A stretch of 64,000 nucleotides of DNA. Source: Pseudomonas chlororaphis subsp. chlororaphis (GTDB lineage: Bacteria > Pseudomonadota > Gammaproteobacteria > Pseudomonadales > Pseudomonadaceae). The notes under the pieces were generated by a model that saw nothing but the letters and a program-made list of their open reading frames with translations, was not told the origin of the DNA and ran no database searches. This document shows, piece after piece, positions 25,306 to 34,306 of this stretch (positions are counted from its first letter, which is position 1; each line of letters begins with the position of its first letter). The stretch is from contig NZ_CP027712.1 of NCBI RefSeq assembly GCF_003945765.1, positions 5,952,001-6,016,000 of the forward strand. Reading direction: 5' to 3'. The position numbers and the translations under genes are program-made.

Positions 25306-26306
25306 GTCACCTGATAGCCGCGCGAGCTCAGGCAACCGCCCTGGGCCTGGCGGTAGGTCTGGACCACCTGCGGTGCCGGGGGATAGGTCATCGCCGCCGG
25401 GTCGAAGCCGCTCTGCTGCACCGCCCAACGATAACAGTCGTAGCGGTCCTGATTGATCTGCTGCGGGCTCTGCCCGCTGACCGGGTAGGCCAGCACGTTG
25501 TAATCATTGCCGGCCTGCGGCGGCGGGCTGGCCACCGGCGGCTCGACCACTACGTACTGCTGGGTACTGGCCTCGTAGCTGTAGTAGGCGCCCGCGGCCA
25601 GGAAGAACAGCGCGCTGCCGATCCACACCTCGCGCGCGTAGTCCGGCAGGTAGGCCACGCGAATCCCGTAGGGTGGGCGCACCACAACGTAACGCGGCCC
25701 CTCTGGGCGGTACCAATAGCCACCGGAGAAGTAATAGTCCCGGCCGCGATAAGGCACACGGTAATGGCGGTCCGGAAAACGATCGATCACATAACCCGGC
25801 CGATATTGCGGGCCTGGCCCCCAGCCATTGCCACGACCCTCCGGACGGCCCGGCCAGCGATAGTCGTAGGGACGCGAGCCCGGCCCGCCGGCCTGCCAAT
25901 GCGGGTTGTAGTCGTTGCGGCGCGGGATGTCCTGGTAATAACCCTGGCGCGGTTCCTGGGTCTGGCGGACGGTATCGGGGCGGCCCTGGATCGGCAGGTT
26001 GGCGGACGGCTGTGCCGGTCGTCCCCGCTCTTGATCATTCGGCCCGTGGTTCTGCCAGCGCCCGTTCTCGACGTTGCGCTCGAACTGCTGGCTGTTGTCG
26101 CCGCGAATGATTTCAGTCTGCGGGCGCGGCGGCTGGTTTTCGCCACGCCCCTGCCCCCTGCCCGGGTGCCCCTCGCCACCGTGCTGGCCGCCATCGGAGC
26201 CACCGCGACCGTCATTGCGGTTATCGCGGTCATCGGCGAGCACCTGCGCACTGACGCTCACACACAGCAAACCAACACCTGCCAAACGCCAGATGCGCGA
26301 TTTCAT
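25299..26306 (-). CDS. Secreted DUF6515-like protein with Gly/Arg/Pro-rich region
   Basis: A protein of 335 residues. It has a Sec signal peptide (KSRIWRLAGVGLLCVSVSAQ, cleavage about residue 24) and a long disordered mature N-terminus rich in G, R, D, N and P (about 25-170). A structured part follows (YWYRPEGPRYVVVRPPYGIR), then a short hydrophobic segment (IGSALFFLAAGAYYSY). The C-terminal domain (CYRWAVQQSGFDPAAMTYPP) is often seen after such segments in Pseudomonas exported proteins. The function is unknown; it is probably in the envelope. It is convergent with fieF with overlapping ends. Confidence 0.82.
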   Translation of the reverse strand: MKSRIWRLAGVGLLCVSVSAQVLADDRDNRNDGRGGSDGGQHGGEGHPGRGQGRGENQPPRPQTEIIRGDNSQQFERNVENGRWQNHGPNDQERGRPAQPSANLPIQGRPDTVRQTQEPRQGYYQDIPRRNDYNPHWQAGGPGSRPYDYRWPGRPEGRGNGWGPGPQYRPGYVIDRFPDRHYRVPYRGRDYYFSGGYWYRPEGPRYVVVRPPYGIRVAYLPDYAREVWIGSALFFLAAGAYYSYEASTQQYVVVEPPVASPPPQAGNDYNVLAYPVSGQSPQQINQDRYDCYRWAVQQSGFDPAAMTYPPAPQVVQTYRQAQGGCLSSRGYQVTY

Positions 26307-26435
26307 GCTATTCCTCACTACGGATGGGGGCCTGTAGATAAGACTGGAAAAGCCCAGGCCGGTTCTGCCACAGGTTATCAGTCGCAACACTTATTTATTG
26401 AGGCGCCGCGGGATATTTCCTGGCGCGCAGGCAAT

Positions 26436-26466
26436 AAAAAAGGGGGACCCGTCGGTCCCCCTTTGA
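26436..26466 (-). terminator. Intrinsic terminator for a leftward transcript
   Basis: The 11-bp stem AAAGGGGGACC/GGTCCCCCTTT with a CGTC loop is followed, on the - strand, by six T residues. On the + strand only three T residues follow, so the signal reads leftward. No leftward protein gene ends here; see the candidate ncRNA at 26436-26690. Confidence 0.85.
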
Positions 26467-26690
26467 GAATTTCGTCCGTGCTCGACGCTTATGGCGCCGG
26501 CTCACCTCACGCCGTCTTCTGGACAGTGTGTAGCCCGGGGGCCGGCTCAACCCTGTGGGATTGGCGGCCGCGGCAGGCCTGATTCGGCGGGCCGCAGTGG
26601 ACTCTATGTCCGGGCAGTGATTCTGGTGATAAGAATAGGCCTGGGGCGCCGACAGAGGATTGCGAAGATTGCTCCAACAAACATGACTTG
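26436..26690 (-). ncRNA. Candidate small RNA or leader ending at the 26436-26466 terminator
   Basis: The 443 bases from 26307 to 26749 hold no convincing protein gene. A strong leftward terminator at 26436-26466 needs a transcript. A plausible leftward promoter lies at the other end (TTGCGC and TTAAAA with an 18-base spacer, about 26726-26700), overlapping the Lrp operators. A transcript of about 230 bases would result. The start is a guess and no known RNA family was recognised; a decayed gene is an alternative. Confidence 0.3.
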
Positions 26691-26726
26691 CGCAATTTTT
26701 AACTCAGGATAGATAATATTGCGCAA
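26688..26726. promoter_or_regulatory. Twin TTGCGCAA palindromes and promoter of the Lrp-type gene
   Basis: Two identical 8-bp palindromes TTGCGCAA lie at 26688-26695 and 26719-26726, 31 bases apart, about three helical turns. The first overlaps a possible -35 (TTGCGC) and the second follows a good -10 (GATAAT, 26712-26717; spacer 18 bases). This is the expected layout for autorepression by an Lrp/AsnC protein, here probably the product of 26750-27229. It would also cover the leftward promoter. Confidence 0.55.
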
Positions 26727-26749
26727 TAGTTATTAAAAAGGCCTGTTCC

Positions 26750-27229
26750 ATGAGCAAACTCGACCGATACGACCTCAGCATTTTGGCGGAATTGCAGCGC
26801 GACGCCCGCATCTCCAATCAGGAACTGGCCGAACGTATCGGCCTGTCGCCTTCGCCGTGTTCGCGTCGGGTCAAGCAACTGGAAGATGACGGCTACATTT
26901 CCCGCCAGGTCGCCCTGCTGGACCGCAAGATGCTCGGCCTGAGCCTGACCGCCTACGTGCTGATCGGCATGGACCGCCACACCCCCGAGCGTTTCGAGAA
27001 CTTCGAGGCGGCGATCCGCAGCCTGCCGCAGGTCCTCGAATGCAGCCTGGTGACCGGGATGGACGCCGACTACCAGCTCAAGGTGGTGGTGCCGGACATG
27101 GATCACTACCAGAAACTGCTGCTCGGCCATCTGACCCGCATCGAAGGCGTGACCAGCGTGCGCTCCAGCTTCGTGCTCAACCAGGTGCTCAACAGCACCG
27201 AACTGCCGCTGACTCACCTGCGCAACTGA
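26750..27229 (+). CDS. Lrp/AsnC-family transcriptional regulator
   Basis: A protein of 159 residues. The helix-turn-helix is in RISNQELAERIGLSPSPCSR and the effector-binding RAM domain follows (LECSLVTGMDADYQLKVVVP). The opening KLDRYDLSILAELQRDARIS is classical for Lrp proteins. It is preceded by twin TTGCGCAA palindromes likely bound by the protein itself. The gene stands alone; the divergent region carries only a putative small RNA. The effector is unknown. Confidence 0.92.
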   Translation: MSKLDRYDLSILAELQRDARISNQELAERIGLSPSPCSRRVKQLEDDGYISRQVALLDRKMLGLSLTAYVLIGMDRHTPERFENFEAAIRSLPQVLECSLVTGMDADYQLKVVVPDMDHYQKLLLGHLTRIEGVTSVRSSFVLNQVLNSTELPLTHLRN

Positions 27230-27352
27230 TCTGTATCTGTAGGAGCCCCTCAACGGTGTGACGACGAAGCGCACCTGGATCAATGCCCGGTCGCGGCCCC
27301 TTGGCGTATACTCGCCCCCGCCTTTTAGCCTTGCCCGCGCTGGAGATGTTCG

Positions 27353-27562
27353 ATGGATCCTGCAGTATTCGAAGAGTGGATGATGACCGGCCTGGTGACC
27401 ATCCTGATCATTTTCATGGCCTTCATCGTCTGGGATCTGGCGAAGAAGTCCAAGGCCGGACGCTTCGGCTCGTTCATCCTGTTCTTCGTCCTGGGCCTGG
27501 GCGTGGCCGCGTTCATTATCAAGAGCGTGGTGATCGGCCTGATCGAATCCGGCGCTTTATAA
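27353..27562 (+). CDS. DUF2788 family small membrane protein
   Basis: A protein of 69 residues with two hydrophobic helices, about 11-29 ([18 protein letters not shown]) and 41-60 ([18 protein letters not shown]). A short basic loop, [10 protein letters not shown], joins them. It matches the DUF2788 family of small inner-membrane proteins of unknown role. A -10-like TATACT lies about 40 bases upstream. The last 6 bases overlap the end of the convergent rluE gene. Confidence 0.85.
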   Translation: MDPAVFEEWMMTGLVTILIIFMAFIVWDLAKKSKAGRFGSFILFFVLGLGVAAFIIKSVVIGLIESGAL

Positions 27563-28198
27563 GCGCGCCGGAACCTCCTTCCACTGGCCCTGGTCGAGCC
27601 CATCGATCGTCCAGTCGCCGATCCTGACCCGCACCAGGCGCAATGTCGGCAACCCCACGGCCGCGGTCATGCGCCGCACCTGGCGATTGCGCCCTTCACG
27701 AATGATCAATTCCAGCCAACTGGTGGGCACGCTCTTGCGAAAGCGCACCGGCGGATTGCGCGGCCACAGCTGCGGCTCTTCCAGCTGCCGGGCTTCGGCT
27801 GGCAGAGTCATGCCGTCATTCAATTCCACGCCATCACGCAGACGCTGCAATTGCTCGGCCGTGGGCTCCCCTTCTACTTGCACCCAATAGGTCTTGGCCA
27901 GCTTGTGCCTGGGGTCGGCGATGCGCGCCTGCAACTGGCCGTCGTTGGTCAGCAGCAGCAAACCTTCGCTGTCGCGGTCCAGGCGCCCGGCCGGGTAGAT
28001 GCCGGGGATCGCGATAAAGTCCTTGAGGGTCGCCCGCCCTTCGCCGTCGCTGAACTGGGTCAGCACATCGAAGGGTTTGTTGAACAGGATCAGCTTCGGC
28101 TCGGCCGGTGGCGCTTTGGCAACTCGGCGCGGCGCGGAAGACGACGAAGGGCTCTTCACGCCAGGGCGGCGGGAAGCGGGACGAGGAGGACGAGACAT
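27557..28198 (-). CDS. rluE: 23S rRNA pseudouridine synthase RluE-like
   Basis: A protein of 213 residues. The RsuA/RluB/E/F-type core has the catalytic Asp in [19 protein letters not shown] and the end motif [17 protein letters not shown] basic, disordered N-terminal extension of about 30 residues (rich in S, R, P) precedes the core, and there is no S4 domain, as in RluE. It converts a specific uridine of 23S rRNA helix 89 (U2457 in E. coli) to pseudouridine. It ends overlapping the DUF2788 gene. Confidence 0.92.
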   Translation of the reverse strand: MSRPPRPASRRPGVKSPSSSSAPRRVAKAPPAEPKLILFNKPFDVLTQFSDGEGRATLKDFIAIPGIYPAGRLDRDSEGLLLLTNDGQLQARIADPRHKLAKTYWVQVEGEPTAEQLQRLRDGVELNDGMTLPAEARQLEEPQLWPRNPPVRFRKSVPTSWLELIIREGRNRQVRRMTAAVGLPTLRLVRVRIGDWTIDGLDQGQWKEVPARL

Positions 28199-28268
28199 GG
28201 CGAACAGAACATCTAACGGTCAGGGCCGACCATGCTAGTGGCCCGACCGTTAAATGACCATCCCGCGA

Positions 28269-29741
28269 TCAGCGGAACGGCGGCTCGTCGAAGCTGCGCA
28301 GCTTGCGCGAGTGCAGCGAGTTGAGCTCGGTGCGCAGCAGATCCACCGCGGCGATACCGATCTTCAGGTGCTGGCTGACCGCTCGCTCATAAAAGGCGTT
28401 GGCCGAACCCGGCAGCTTGATTTCGCTGTGCAGCGGCTTGTCCGAGACACACAGCAAGGTGCCGTACGGCACCCGCAGGCGATACCCCTGGGCGGCTATG
28501 GTGCCGCTTTCCATGTCCACCGCCACGGCGCGGGACAGGTTGATCAGCGGACGCTCCTGGGCCCAACGCAACTCCCAGTTACGGTCGTCGTAGGTCAGCA
28601 CGGTGCCGGTGCGCAGGCGTTTTTTCAGATCGTCGCCCTTCTCGCCGGTGACGTTGGCGGCGGCCTGCTGCAACGCCAGCTGCACTTCGGCCAGGGCCGG
28701 AATCGGAATGTTCGGCGGCACCACGCGATCGAGAATGCCGTCGCGACGCATGTAGGCATGGGCCAGCACGTAGTCGCCGATGGTCTGCGACTGCCGCAGG
28801 CCGCCGCAGTGACCGATCATCAGCCAGCAGTGCGGACGCAATACCGCCAAGTGGTCGGTAATGTTCTTGGCGTTGGACGGGCCGACGCCGATGTTCACCA
28901 GGGTCACACCGTGGCCGTCGCTGGCCAGCAGGTGATAAGCCGGCATCTGGTAGCGGTGCCAGACCACCCCGGCGGCGATCGACGAGGCTTCGCCGTGATC
29001 CATGCCCTTCTCGATGATCACATTGCCCGGCAGGACCATGCGCACGAACCGCGGATCGCTGCGCAGTTGCTCCAGGCCGTGGGTGATGAACTGGTCGACA
29101 TAGCGGTGGTAGTTGGTCAGCAGGATCCATGGCTGCACGTGGCGCCAGTCGCTGCCGGTGTAGTGCACCAGGCGGCGCAGGGAGAAATCCACCCGCGCGG
29201 CATCGAACAGCGCCAGGGGCAGCGGATGGGTGTTCTCCCAATCGTACAGCCCGTCGGCGATGCCATCGGTAGCGGCGGACAGGTCGGTGCTGGGGAACAC
29301 CCGCGCCAGCACCGCGGCGGTGACGCCGGAACCGGCCAGTTCATCGCCCTGCTCGACCACGTACGGATACGGAATGTTCTGCTCGCTGACGCCCACTTCC
29401 ACGGTCACGGTGAAGTCGTGCATCAGTGGCACCAGCTGTTCCAGCAGGTACTTACGGAAGGCGGCGGGATGGGTGACCGTGACGCTGTAGGTACCCGGCA
29501 ACTGGACCTTGGCGTAGGCCCGGGTGGTCTGTGGGACTTCGCCCTGACAGAGATAAGTCAGGCGCAATTCCGGGTAACGAAACAGGGCGCGCTGTTCGGC
29601 GTCCGGTTCGACACGATCCTTGAGGTAACGCTTGAGCGCCTGGCTCAGCGACGTGGTGGCCCGCTCATGCAAAGCGGCAAGCCGGTCCACGGCTTGCTCG
29701 GCGGTTTGAACGACAATAAAAGCTTCGGTCACGGTAAGCAT
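28269..29741 (-). CDS. amn: AMP nucleosidase
   Basis: A protein of 490 residues, similar to E. coli Amn (484). The N-terminal domain (to about 175) is specific to the family. The C-terminal domain is a nucleoside-phosphorylase fold with GVGPSNAKNITDHLAVLRP, MIGHCGGLRQSQ and DMESGTIAAQGYRL. It splits AMP into adenine and ribose 5-phosphate and helps set adenylate levels. It is flanked upstream by a REP pair; 70 bases separate it from rluE on the same strand. Confidence 0.96.
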   Translation of the reverse strand: MLTVTEAFIVVQTAEQAVDRLAALHERATTSLSQALKRYLKDRVEPDAEQRALFRYPELRLTYLCQGEVPQTTRAYAKVQLPGTYSVTVTHPAAFRKYLLEQLVPLMHDFTVTVEVGVSEQNIPYPYVVEQGDELAGSGVTAAVLARVFPSTDLSAATDGIADGLYDWENTHPLPLALFDAARVDFSLRRLVHYTGSDWRHVQPWILLTNYHRYVDQFITHGLEQLRSDPRFVRMVLPGNVIIEKGMDHGEASSIAAGVVWHRYQMPAYHLLASDGHGVTLVNIGVGPSNAKNITDHLAVLRPHCWLMIGHCGGLRQSQTIGDYVLAHAYMRRDGILDRVVPPNIPIPALAEVQLALQQAAANVTGEKGDDLKKRLRTGTVLTYDDRNWELRWAQERPLINLSRAVAVDMESGTIAAQGYRLRVPYGTLLCVSDKPLHSEIKLPGSANAFYERAVSQHLKIGIAAVDLLRTELNSLHSRKLRSFDEPPFR

Positions 29742-29810
29742 CCTGTGTTCTGATCTTGCAGGCCTTCATCTTGCCTGCAACGCCGTCTCACGGGAACAGC
29801 GGAATATGCG

Positions 29811-29897
29811 TAGGAGCGAGCTTGCTCGCGAAAGATCTTTCAGGCCCCAGCCGATCGGTAGCCTGGACTATTTATCGCGAGCAAGCTCGCCCCTACA
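29811..29897. repeat. Inverted REP pair (GTAGGAGCGAGC family)
   Basis: GTAGGAGCGAGCTTGCTCGC at 29811-29830 is mirrored by TCGCGAGCAAGCTCGCCCCT at about 29876-29895. About 40 bases lie between them. It sits between amn and the aidB-like gene, upstream of one and downstream of the other on the same strand. Confidence 0.85.
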
Positions 29898-29906
29898 ACA
29901 AACCGG

Positions 29907-31556
29907 TCAGAAGCCTGTCGGGGTGGAGCGCGCGACTATCGCCTCCACATCCAGCCCTCGCGGCAAGGTGCCGTAGACCCTTCCCGCCGAACCCAGGCGA
30001 CTGGCGATAAAGGCATCGCTGACCGCCGCGTTGCCGGCTTCCAGCAGCAGCTTGGCCTGCAGGCCCAGGGCGATGTCCTCGGTCAGCTGGCGGGCGCGGT
30101 ACTGAATGTCGTCGGTGTCCTGGAAGGCGCCTTTCAGGTTGGCGATATGCGCGGCCAGGCGCCTGTCGCCATGGCCATCGCCCAGCTCGGCGAACAACGC
30201 ATCGAGCACGCCCGGCTCCTTGGACAAGGCGCGCAGCACATCCAGGCACTGCACGTTGCCGGAACCCTCCCAGGTCGAGTTGACCGGCGCTTCGCGGTAC
30301 AGCCGCGGCAGGATGCTCTCCTCGACATAACCGGCGCCGCCCATGCACTCGGCGGCCTCGTTGATCATTGCCGGGGCCCGCTTGCAGATCCAGTACTTGC
30401 CCACCGCCGTCACCAGTCGCGAGAACATGGCTTCTTGCGGGTCATCCAGGTTGTCCAGCGCGCGGCCCATGCGCAGGCTCAAGGCCAGCGCCGCCTCGCT
30501 TTCCAGCGCCAGGTCGGCTAGTACGTTCTGCATCAAGGGTTGCTCGCTGAGTACACGCCCGCCCACCAGCCGATGGGCACAATGATGGGCGGCCTGGGTC
30601 AGCGCCTGGCGCATCAGCGAGCTGGAGCCGACCATGCAATCGAAGCGGGTCATGGCCACCATCTCGATGATGGTCGGCACACCGCGCCCTTCTTCACCGA
30701 TCATCCACGCCAGGGCCCCACGGAACTCCACTTCGCTGGAAGCATTGGAGCAATTGCCGAGCTTGTTTTTCAGGCGCTGGATATAGAACTGGTTGCGGCT
30801 GTCATCCGGACGATGGCGAGGCAACAGGAAGCAGGTCAGGCCTTTTTCGGTCTGGGCCAGGGTCAGGAAGGCGTCGCACATCGGCGCCGAACAGAACCAT
30901 TTGTGGCCCACCAATTCATAAGCCTGCCCCGGCCCCGTAGCGCCCACTGGATACGCCTTGGTGGTGTTGGCGCGTACATCGGTACCGCCTTGTTTCTCGG
31001 TCATCGCCATGCCGATGGTGACGCCGGCCTTGTGGGCCATGCCGACATTGCGCGGGTCATATTCAGTGGCGAGGACTTTCGGCAGCCACTGTTCAGCGAG
31101 ATCCGGCTGCAGCTTCAGCGCCGGCACACAGGCGAAGGTCATGGTCAGCGGGCAACCGCTGCCGGCCTCGGCCTGGCTGTGCAGATAGGTCATGGCGGCG
31201 CGCGCGACATGGGCCCCGGATTGCGGATGAGCCCAGGGCAAGGACGTCAGGCCGTGCTCGATGGCCGTGCGCATCAGCTCGTGATACGCCGGATGAAACT
31301 CCACCAGGTCGAGGCGATGCCCGTAACGGTCATGGCTGGTGAACACCGGCTTGTTCTGGTTGGCCAGGAACCCCGCTTCCATCAGCGGCCCACCGGCCAG
31401 GGCACCGTAGGCGTCGATCCGCGATTCGGCCCAGCCGGCGCCGAAACGCCGTGCCCACTCCTGCAACGGCAGATCGATTCGATAGAGGTTGGTACCGTCC
31501 AGGGAAGGTGGCTGGTTGGTGACTTCGTGGGTCTCGGCGAACTGATGCAGGTTCAT
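29907..31556 (-). CDS. aidB: AidB-like acyl-CoA dehydrogenase family protein
   Basis: A protein of 549 residues, near E. coli AidB (541). Matching blocks include EVTNQPPSL, YLHSQAEAGSGCPLTMTFA, GMAMTEKQGGTDVRANTT, HKWFCSAPMCDAF and GGAGYVEESILPRLYREAPV. AidB is a flavoprotein of the acyl-CoA dehydrogenase fold; in E. coli it belongs to the adaptive response to alkylating agents and binds DNA. Pseudomonas copies are often labelled isovaleryl-CoA dehydrogenase. ATG 31556 was chosen at the family's usual opening. It lies just downstream of ladS but with its own leader of about 75 bases. Confidence 0.9.
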   Translation of the reverse strand: MNLHQFAETHEVTNQPPSLDGTNLYRIDLPLQEWARRFGAGWAESRIDAYGALAGGPLMEAGFLANQNKPVFTSHDRYGHRLDLVEFHPAYHELMRTAIEHGLTSLPWAHPQSGAHVARAAMTYLHSQAEAGSGCPLTMTFACVPALKLQPDLAEQWLPKVLATEYDPRNVGMAHKAGVTIGMAMTEKQGGTDVRANTTKAYPVGATGPGQAYELVGHKWFCSAPMCDAFLTLAQTEKGLTCFLLPRHRPDDSRNQFYIQRLKNKLGNCSNASSEVEFRGALAWMIGEEGRGVPTIIEMVAMTRFDCMVGSSSLMRQALTQAAHHCAHRLVGGRVLSEQPLMQNVLADLALESEAALALSLRMGRALDNLDDPQEAMFSRLVTAVGKYWICKRAPAMINEAAECMGGAGYVEESILPRLYREAPVNSTWEGSGNVQCLDVLRALSKEPGVLDALFAELGDGHGDRRLAAHIANLKGAFQDTDDIQYRARQLTEDIALGLQAKLLLEAGNAAVSDAFIASRLGSAGRVYGTLPRGLDVEAIVARSTPTGF

Positions 31557-31631
31557 GTCGGGGCTCCTTGAGGGGTGTGCCAGAACCTCAGTTAAGCACC
31601 CCCTCCCCACCGAACAAAGTGGCATACCCGC

Positions 31632-34013
31632 CTAAATGCCGGCGCTTTCGCCCTGTTCCGAGACCAGCACCCGACACGCCAGAACAGCTTGCAACTCCTC
31701 GAATTTCACCGGCCGGGAGAGGTAATCGAGCAGGCAGCGCTCAGCCTCCACAGCATGCGCCGAGGCCGACACCAGCAGCACCGGCAAGCCGGCGCAACCC
31801 GGCATGGCGCGCACCTGATCGCACAACTTGAGCGCCTCGGCCTGCTCGATCTGGCAATCGAGCAATACCGCATCCACCGACTCTCGGCGCAACAACGCCA
31901 GCGCCCCGCGAGCGTTCTCGGCCGTGCGTACCTGATAACCCAGCTTGAGCAACATGCCGCGGATCACCAGTTGATTGATGCTGTTGTCGTCCACCAGCAG
32001 CACGCTGCAATCCTGCGGCATGCGCCGGACGGCGCGGACCCGCAGCGCCGGCTGGGCCGCCATCGGCTGCTCGCCGTCCACATCGAAGGTCACCTCCAGG
32101 CGGAAACAACTGCCACGCCCCGGCTCCGATTCATGGGTCAGCTGGCCACCCAGCAGATCCACCAGTTGCCGACAGATCGCCAGCCCCACGCCCAGTCCGC
32201 CGTATTCACGGGTCATCGATCCATCGAGCTGGAAGAAGCGCTGGTACAACGAGGCCTCATCGAGATTGACGAAACCGATGCCGGTGTCGATTACCGCGAA
32301 GGTCATCGCCACCCGCCCGGTTGCCACTGGCTTGCCAGTCACTCGCAGGACCAGGCCACCCACCCGGGTGAACTTGATGGCATTGTCCAGCAGGCACTCC
32401 AGGCACTGGCTCAACTTGCCGCGATCGCCCAGCAGCCGATCGGGCAACCCGGCGGCCAGGTCGACATCGAAGCCCAGCCCCTTGGCCGAGGCGTTGGCGC
32501 AAAACTGACCCAGCAAGGCATCGAGCAGCGAACGCAGGCTGAAAGTCTCGTGCTGGGCACTGAGCTTGCCGGCCTGCAATTCGGTCAGGGTCAGGATGCC
32601 ATTGACCATCCGCATCATGTCCCGGGCCGAACCGGCGGCAGTCTGCTGGTATTGCTCCAGTTCCGGATCGAGATCGACGGTCTGCATCAGCTCCAGGGAA
32701 CCGATCACCCCATTCATCGGCGTGCGCAGTTCGTGGGTCAGGGTGGCGAGGAACTCATCCTTGAGCCGGTTGCTGTGGGCCAGCTGCTGGTTGAGCACTT
32801 CGAGCTTCTGCCCGGCATCGAACAGGGTCTGCGCCTGCTGCTCGCGCATCGAGTTGATGCGGTCGGCCAGGGCCAGCGACAACAGCGCCACCTCGATGGC
32901 CGAACCGATCTGGCTGGAATACATGGTCAGGAACATGTTCGGCAGATAGCCCAGCACCATCAGGGTATTGATGATCCCACCCACCAGGAACGCCGACCAG
33001 GCGATGATGAAGTAGCGCGCCACGCGCATGCCGCGGCACCAGGCGACGATGCCGGAGACGAAGATCACCACGGTAAAGATCAGCGCCAGGGCCGTGGCCA
33101 GACGCAACGCCAGGGCGTAGCTGGTCATCAGCGACAAGGCCACCACCACGGTGCTGCACAGGATCAGCACCAGCAGCAGGCGATCGACCCAGCGGCTGTG
33201 GCTGGCGGTCTGCAGGAAACTGCGGGCGAACTGGCTGCCGAACAGGGCCGCCGCGCCAATGAAAAATGGCGTTGCCGCGTTGGCCCACCACGGGTTGTCC
33301 GGCCAGAAGTACTCCACCGCGGCGCCGTTCACCGACAGTTGGTACAGCCCGAACGAGGCGATGTAGAGGATGTAATAGAGGTAACTGGTGTCGCGCACGC
33401 TCAGGTAAATGAACAGGTTGTAGACCAGCATCCCCAGCAGCACGCCGTAGATCAGGCCGAGTACATACAGGCGCACCGGCTGCGCTTCCAGGTACGCCGT
33501 GCTGGACCAGAGCGTCACCGGCGCCTGGACCGAGCCCTGGCTCTGCAGGCGCAGGAACAGGGTCTTTTGCTCGTAGGGCGCGAAGCTCAGGTCGAACAGG
33601 TAATTGTTCTGGCGAATCTGCCGGCTGTCGAACGGCAAGGCATCGCCGGTGCGCCGGGCCAGACGGTAGCCCCCGGTTTCATCGGGCACATACAGTTCCA
33701 AATGATCGAGCGGCGGATAGGCCAGCTCCAGCAGCCAGGTGTGTCGTATGGAAGGGTTGGCGGGACGGTAGCTGAGGTGGATTTTCAGCCAGAATGCCGA
33801 GCGGGAGTAACCGGCGTTGAGGGTGGCCTTGTCATGGGTCTTGAAACTACCGGCCATCGCCGCTGTGCTGACATCCGCGATCGTTGCCTGACCACTCGCG
33901 TCTTCAAACACCTGAATCACCCGACCCAAGGGCAGGCTTTGGGTGAACTCGTCGAACTCGACCGCGCCAGCCAGCATCGGCAAGCTCAACAGCAACATCA
34001 GCAAATAGCGCAT
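31632..34013 (-). CDS. ladS: LadS-type hybrid sensor histidine kinase
   Basis: A protein of 793 residues, nearly the length of P. aeruginosa LadS (795). It has a signal peptide (RYLLMLLLSLPMLAGA), a periplasmic DISMED2-type sensor (about 35-165) and seven membrane helices (about 180-390). A HisKA domain with phospho-His427 (THELRTPMNG), a HATPase domain (GLGVGLAICRQLVDLLGG) and a C-terminal receiver with Asp719 (LLDCQ) follow. LadS feeds phosphate through its receiver into GacS/GacA, controlling RsmY/Z and biofilm traits, in P. aeruginosa in response to calcium. The receiver has Arg767 (LSRPV) where lysine is usual. The divergent thiD-thiE-hemL neighbourhood supports the identity. Confidence 0.92.
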   Translation of the reverse strand: MRYLLMLLLSLPMLAGAVEFDEFTQSLPLGRVIQVFEDASGQATIADVSTAAMAGSFKTHDKATLNAGYSRSAFWLKIHLSYRPANPSIRHTWLLELAYPPLDHLELYVPDETGGYRLARRTGDALPFDSRQIRQNNYLFDLSFAPYEQKTLFLRLQSQGSVQAPVTLWSSTAYLEAQPVRLYVLGLIYGVLLGMLVYNLFIYLSVRDTSYLYYILYIASFGLYQLSVNGAAVEYFWPDNPWWANAATPFFIGAAALFGSQFARSFLQTASHSRWVDRLLLVLILCSTVVVALSLMTSYALALRLATALALIFTVVIFVSGIVAWCRGMRVARYFIIAWSAFLVGGIINTLMVLGYLPNMFLTMYSSQIGSAIEVALLSLALADRINSMREQQAQTLFDAGQKLEVLNQQLAHSNRLKDEFLATLTHELRTPMNGVIGSLELMQTVDLDPELEQYQQTAAGSARDMMRMVNGILTLTELQAGKLSAQHETFSLRSLLDALLGQFCANASAKGLGFDVDLAAGLPDRLLGDRGKLSQCLECLLDNAIKFTRVGGLVLRVTGKPVATGRVAMTFAVIDTGIGFVNLDEASLYQRFFQLDGSMTREYGGLGVGLAICRQLVDLLGGQLTHESEPGRGSCFRLEVTFDVDGEQPMAAQPALRVRAVRRMPQDCSVLLVDDNSINQLVIRGMLLKLGYQVRTAENARGALALLRRESVDAVLLDCQIEQAEALKLCDQVRAMPGCAGLPVLLVSASAHAVEAERCLLDYLSRPVKFEELQAVLACRVLVSEQGESAGI

Positions 34014-34306
34014 AAAGCCCCAGCGTGGCCTGTCCGGTTGTGTCAGGAAGCCCCCCCATTTCCCTTTGAGTAGACGTAAAACCGGCATGACCTGTTATTG
34101 GTTTGGATCCACTCTAGCATAGCCGTTGATGGCCAAAGAACACCATGAAAAGTTTTAGTTTAAAGGCTCTAGAACGGGCGTTTCAGCGCTATCCATTGAT
34201 CTAGAGCTGTTGCCTCGGTCAACTTGTCGGCAAGGCGGAAAAACCAGCCCCGGCCGACACGCGAGGGGCCATGCAAAAAAGACGTTTGGTGGTAAGCTCG
34301 CGCACC

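Noticed and set aside
31689..34073. A 794-codon open frame antisense to ladS
   Set aside because: Histidine/glutamine-rich shadow of a clear kinase gene, with no domain motif.
34014..34306. TPP riboswitch before thiD
   Set aside because: No THI-box core was found in the gap; in Pseudomonas such elements are mainly before thiC.
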